From: Caldilineae bacterium
Lineage (GTDB): Bacteria > Chloroflexota > Anaerolineae > Epilineales > Epilineaceae
Reading direction: 5' to 3'
DNA length: 64,000 bases
Assembly (NCBI GenBank): GCA_020634625.1
Contig: JACKBJ010000004.1
Location: 62,001 to 126,000, forward strand
A program made the translations under genes and the position numbers. Positions 60,975 through 64,000 of the stretch are shown here, in pieces. A model generated the notes under the pieces. It made no database searches, was not told the DNA's origin, and worked only from the letters and a program-made list of their open reading frames with translations. The first letter of the stretch is position 1. Each line of letters begins with the position of its first letter.

Positions 60975-61021
60975 CCAGGCTCGCGGCAGGGCCGGTGCGG
61001 CCCGGCCCGCCGCGAGCCTGG
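60975..61021 (+). terminator. Long GC hairpin after ino1
   Basis: 13-base arms 60975-60987 and 61009-61021 pair perfectly, and GGGCC/GGCCC inside (60989-60993 with 61004-61008) extends the stem. No U tract; it lies seven bases after the stop and before the P-ATPase gene. Confidence 0.45.
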
Positions 61022-61038
61022 CCGCACCGGAGCCGCGC

Positions 61039-63948
61039 ATGCCCGCCACGAACCGGGATACCGGGCAGCCGCTTGGCGCTCCAACGCTGCCGTCGCCGGC
61101 CGAGCCGCCTCACGCGCTGAGCGCCGAGGCCCTGGTGGCTCGGCTGGCCAGCGATGCGTCGCTGGGCCTGAGCTCGGAAGACGCCAACGAACGGCTCGCC
61201 CGCCTGGGTCCCAACCGCATCGTCGAGGCGCCGCGTCCCGGTCTGGCGGCGGCGCTGTGGCGTCAGCTCGACGACTTCGTCATCTGGCTGCTCATCGTGG
61301 CGGCTGGGGTGGCGGCGATCGTGGGCCACCTCAACGGCGAGGGTTATGTCGATGCGCTGGCGATTCTGACCATCGTCGTCCTGAACGCCGTCATCGGCCT
61401 GGTTCAGGAGCGTCGAGCCGAGAACGCGCTGGCGGCACTCCAGGCCCTGGCGGCTCCGGCAGCCACCCTGATCCGCGACGGCAAGCACCGGGTGCTCCCG
61501 GCCGACCTGCTGGTGCCGGGCGACCTGGTCGTCCTGGAGGCCGGCGCACGCGTGCCGGCCGATCTCCGCTTGCTCGAGGCGGTCAACCTGCGCATCGAGG
61601 AAGCCTCGCTGACCGGCGAAAGCCTGGCCTCGGAGAAGCGGGCCGATCCGGTGCTTGCCGCGGACCGCCCGCTCGCCGATCGCACCAACATGGCCTTCCG
61701 AGGCACGGTGGTGCGCCAGGGTCGCGGACTGGGCCTGGTCACGCAGACCGGCATGCAGACCCAGCTCGGGCGGATCGCGGAGCTCATTCAGAGCTACGAG
61801 AACGAAGCCACGCCGCTCCAGAGCCGTCTGGCCGCCCTGGGCCGCAGCTTGGGACAGCTGACCCTGGGCGTCAGCGCCCTGGTCTTCGTCCTCGGCCTGG
61901 CACGCAGCACCGACCTGCGCCTGCTCGTGGCGGCGCCGGCCGACTACCTGTTGCGCTTCGGCGACACGATCCTCGAGCTCTTCATGGTCGCCGTCTCGCT
62001 GGCCATCGCGGCGGTGCCCGAGGGCTTGCCGGCCGTGGTGACCGTGGCGCTGGCGATCGGCATGCAGCGAATGCTGCGCCGAAACGCGCTGATCCGTCGC
62101 CTGCCGGCGGTCGAGACGCTCGGCAGCACCACCGTCATCTGCTCGGACAAGACCGGCACGCTGTCCCAGAACCGCATGGTGGTGGTCCAGGTCGAGCTGG
62201 AAGGCGAGACCATCGACGTTCGCGGTGAGGGCTACGCCCCCCTCGGTACCTGGTCGCGCGAAGGTCGACCCCTTCGGCCCAGCGACGACGCCGACCTGCA
62301 GCTCCTGGCGGTCGCCTCCCGGTTGGCCTCGGACGCGGTGATCGAAGCCGACGGCCAAGGCGGCTGGTCGGTCGTCGGCGACCCGACCGAGGGCGCCCTG
62401 GTCGCGCTGGCGGCACGCGCCGGCGTGAGCGAGGCAAGGCTGCCGACCGAAGCGCCGCGGCTGGCCGAGATCGCCTTCGACAGCGATCGAAAACGCATGA
62501 CCACCCTGCATCGGGCCAGCGGCAGCCTGTTGCCCGAGCTGATCCCGGAGCTCCAGCAAGGCGACGTCATCGCGGTCGTCAAGGGCGCACCCGAGCTGGT
62601 CCTGGCGCGCTGCGACCGCTATCACCATCAGGGCCGGGTGGAGCCGATGCCGGAGGCGATCCGCGCCCGGGTCGCTCAAGCCCGCGAGCAGATGGCCTCC
62701 CGAGCGCTGCGGGTGCTGGCCCTCGCCTATCGGCCGCTGGATGCCTTGCCCGCATCGCCCGACGCGGAGCAGGTCGAGCGCGAGCTGGTCTTCCTGGGCC
62801 TGGTGGGCCTGCTCGATCCGCCACGGGCCGAGGTGGCCGAGGCGATCGCGCTCGCCCGCCGGGCGGGAGTGCGCACGATCATGATCACCGGCGACGATCC
62901 GGCCACCGCCCTGGCGATCGCCAGCCGGATCGGCCTGGCCGAGGCGGACGTCGAGGTGCTGACTGGCCAGACGATCGAAGGGCTCGAAGCCCGGGCGCTC
63001 GGCGAAGCAGTGGCGCGGGTCGTGGTCTTTGCCCGGGTCTCGCCCGAGCACAAGGTGCGCATCGTCGAAGCGCTCAAGGCGCGCGGCGAGATCGTCGCGA
63101 TGACCGGCGACGGGGTCAACGATGCTCCGGCGCTGAAGCGGGCCAACATCGGCGTGGCCATGGGCTTGAGCGGCACCGACGTGAGCCGCGAGACGGCCGA
63201 CATGGTGCTGACCGACGACAACTACGCCTCGATCGTCGCCGCGATCGAGGAGGGCCGCACCATCTACACCAACATCCGCAAGTTCGTCTTCTACCTGCTC
63301 AGCTGCAACCTGGGCGAGGTGCTGATCGTGCTGGTCGCCATCCTGGCCGGGATGGCCGACGGCGCGCCTCCCTTGCTGCCGATCCAGCTGCTCTGGCTCA
63401 ACCTGGTCACCGACGGGTTGCCGGCTCTGGCGCTCGGCCTGGAGCGCGCCGAACGCGACGTCATGCAGCAGCCGCCGCGCGACCCGACCGAGGCCATCCT
63501 CTCGCGGCGCAGCTGGCCGCTGGTGGGCGTCCAGGCCTTGGCCGACGCCGCGGCCACCTTGGGCGCGATCTGGTGGGCGCTGCACGGCGCGCACCCGATG
63601 CTCGAGCACCACGATCGCGGCGCGATCCAATTCATGCAGACCGTCGCCTTCGCGACGCTGGCGCTGGCCGAGCTGCTGCGGGCCTATACGGCTCGTTCCG
63701 AGCGGCGCTCGATCCTCGCCCAGGGCCCGCTGACCAACCCCTGGCTGGTCGCGGCCACGCTGCTCAGCCTGCTCCTAGTGCTCGCGCCGATCTATCTGCC
63801 GGGGCTGCAGTCGGTCTTCCGGACGGTGCCGCTGACGGCCGACGTCTGGCCCGTGATCCTGGGCTTCGCCATCCTGCCAGCCCTGGCCGCCGAGCTGACC
63901 AAGGCCTGGCTGCGCCGTGGCGAGCGCCTCGCGGAGACCGGCGCATGA
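61039..63948 (+). CDS. P-type Ca2+-transporting ATPase (P2-type)
   Basis: The 969-residue pump has the N-terminal cation-ATPase domain, the A-domain motif L-T-G-E-S, P-E-G-L-P in helix M4 (about 327-331), the phosphorylation site C-S-D-K-T-G-T (near 370), T-G-D-G-V-N-D (about 690) and N-x-x-T-D-G in M6. PEGLP and the M6 pattern suit Ca2+ (SERCA/PMCA-like) or Mn2+ transport rather than K+ or heavy metal. An additional C-terminal cation-ATPase domain ends the protein. The stop overlaps the next ATG by ATGA. Confidence 0.92.
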   Translation: MPATNRDTGQPLGAPTLPSPAEPPHALSAEALVARLASDASLGLSSEDANERLARLGPNRIVEAPRPGLAAALWRQLDDFVIWLLIVAAGVAAIVGHLNGEGYVDALAILTIVVLNAVIGLVQERRAENALAALQALAAPAATLIRDGKHRVLPADLLVPGDLVVLEAGARVPADLRLLEAVNLRIEEASLTGESLASEKRADPVLAADRPLADRTNMAFRGTVVRQGRGLGLVTQTGMQTQLGRIAELIQSYENEATPLQSRLAALGRSLGQLTLGVSALVFVLGLARSTDLRLLVAAPADYLLRFGDTILELFMVAVSLAIAAVPEGLPAVVTVALAIGMQRMLRRNALIRRLPAVETLGSTTVICSDKTGTLSQNRMVVVQVELEGETIDVRGEGYAPLGTWSREGRPLRPSDDADLQLLAVASRLASDAVIEADGQGGWSVVGDPTEGALVALAARAGVSEARLPTEAPRLAEIAFDSDRKRMTTLHRASGSLLPELIPELQQGDVIAVVKGAPELVLARCDRYHHQGRVEPMPEAIRARVAQAREQMASRALRVLALAYRPLDALPASPDAEQVERELVFLGLVGLLDPPRAEVAEAIALARRAGVRTIMITGDDPATALAIASRIGLAEADVEVLTGQTIEGLEARALGEAVARVVVFARVSPEHKVRIVEALKARGEIVAMTGDGVNDAPALKRANIGVAMGLSGTDVSRETADMVLTDDNYASIVAAIEEGRTIYTNIRKFVFYLLSCNLGEVLIVLVAILAGMADGAPPLLPIQLLWLNLVTDGLPALALGLERAERDVMQQPPRDPTEAILSRRSWPLVGVQALADAAATLGAIWWALHGAHPMLEHHDRGAIQFMQTVAFATLALAELLRAYTARSERRSILAQGPLTNPWLVAATLLSLLLVLAPIYLPGLQSVFRTVPLTADVWPVILGFAILPALAAELTKAWLRRGERLAETGA

Positions 63949-64000
63949 CCCGCGGCGAGAAAGCCGGGCGCATCCAGGCGATCCTGGACCAGCTCTTCCC
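63945..64000 (+). CDS. Start of a probable endonuclease III (partial)
   Basis: Nineteen residues, M-T-R-G-E-K-A-G-R-I-Q-A-I-L-D-Q-L-F-P, run off the right edge. The pattern M-T-x-x-E-K-x-x-x-I-x-x-I-L-x-x-L-x-P is typical of the N-terminus of endonuclease III (Nth), a base-excision glycosylase. The catalytic HhH and FeS parts are outside the window, so this is tentative. ATGA overlap with the P-ATPase gene implies coupling. Confidence 0.45.
   Translation, partial: MTRGEKAGRIQAILDQLF

Noticed and set aside
1..64000. CRISPR arrays, insertion sequences, phage genes, toxin-antitoxin pairs.
   Set aside because: No regularly spaced direct repeats, transposase or integrase motifs, terminal inverted repeats or typical small toxin pairs were seen in the window.

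Overview
The window is a gene-dense, very GC-rich bacterial chromosome segment with no tRNA, rRNA, CRISPR array, insertion sequence or phage gene that I can see. The secreted proteins point to Chloroflexota (an Anaerolineae/Caldilineae-like lineage): Thr/Pro linkers built of TPT and PT units, a recurrent (R)IYLP..xR motif, LVIVD propellers and PPC-like repeats. The long-form HPF, C4-type L28 and endonuclease-type MutL agree with a Gram-positive/Chloroflexota-type core. This assignment is inference from protein style, not from a marker-gene tree.

Layout. 1-1005: the end of one glycosyltransferase and a complete second one. 1002-2869 (minus): low-molecular-weight phosphatase, ribosome hibernation factor and comF. 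3273-4336 (plus): a zinc-ribbon coiled-coil protein and a receiver-less OmpR-type DNA-binding domain. 4333-9930 (minus): a housekeeping run coaD, SepIVA-like protein, yceD, rpmF, fabD, fabG, nusB, yggS, yggT. 9988-12528 (minus): recG. 12708-12890: rpmB, separated by a terminator hairpin from rpe-rlmN (minus). 15162-17362: a MoxR/DUF58 pair. 17523-19901: glpX and rho. 20166-24820: a LysM/M23 cell-wall hydrolase with a long, apparently structured leader, then yqeY, a PgpH-type HD phosphodiesterase and ybeY. 24832-28499: a heterodimeric ABC exporter pair.

28615-46613 (all minus) is the most unusual part. A giant secreted subtilase and a six-repeat secreted protein lie downstream of a second MoxR gene. 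Upstream of that MoxR gene is a tightly coupled five-gene run: a degenerate metallopeptidase-like protein, a three-helix membrane protein, DUF58 and two VWA membrane proteins, each junction a 4-base start/stop overlap. It looks like an envelope-associated MoxR-VWA assembly or quality-control system with its secreted clients, although that role is inferred.

46768-53911: an NTF2-like membrane protein, a DUF5671-repeat/DUF3842-like fusion, a GT4 glycosyltransferase, a DedA-like protein, a PAP2-like DUF212 protein and mutL. 54169-58040: a secreted glycine-rich VWA protein and an LVIVD/PA secreted protein. 58143-64000: a saccharopine-dehydrogenase-like oxidoreductase (minus), a Trm112-like protein overlapping inositol-1-phosphate synthase, a Ca2+-type P-ATPase, and the start of a probable endonuclease III.

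Promoters are readable by eye. Several genes have TATAAT/TACAAT-type -10 boxes with 16-18 bp spacing to a -35 box or an extended TGn element. Translation often starts at GTG or TTG, and operon genes commonly overlap by ATGA or GTGA.
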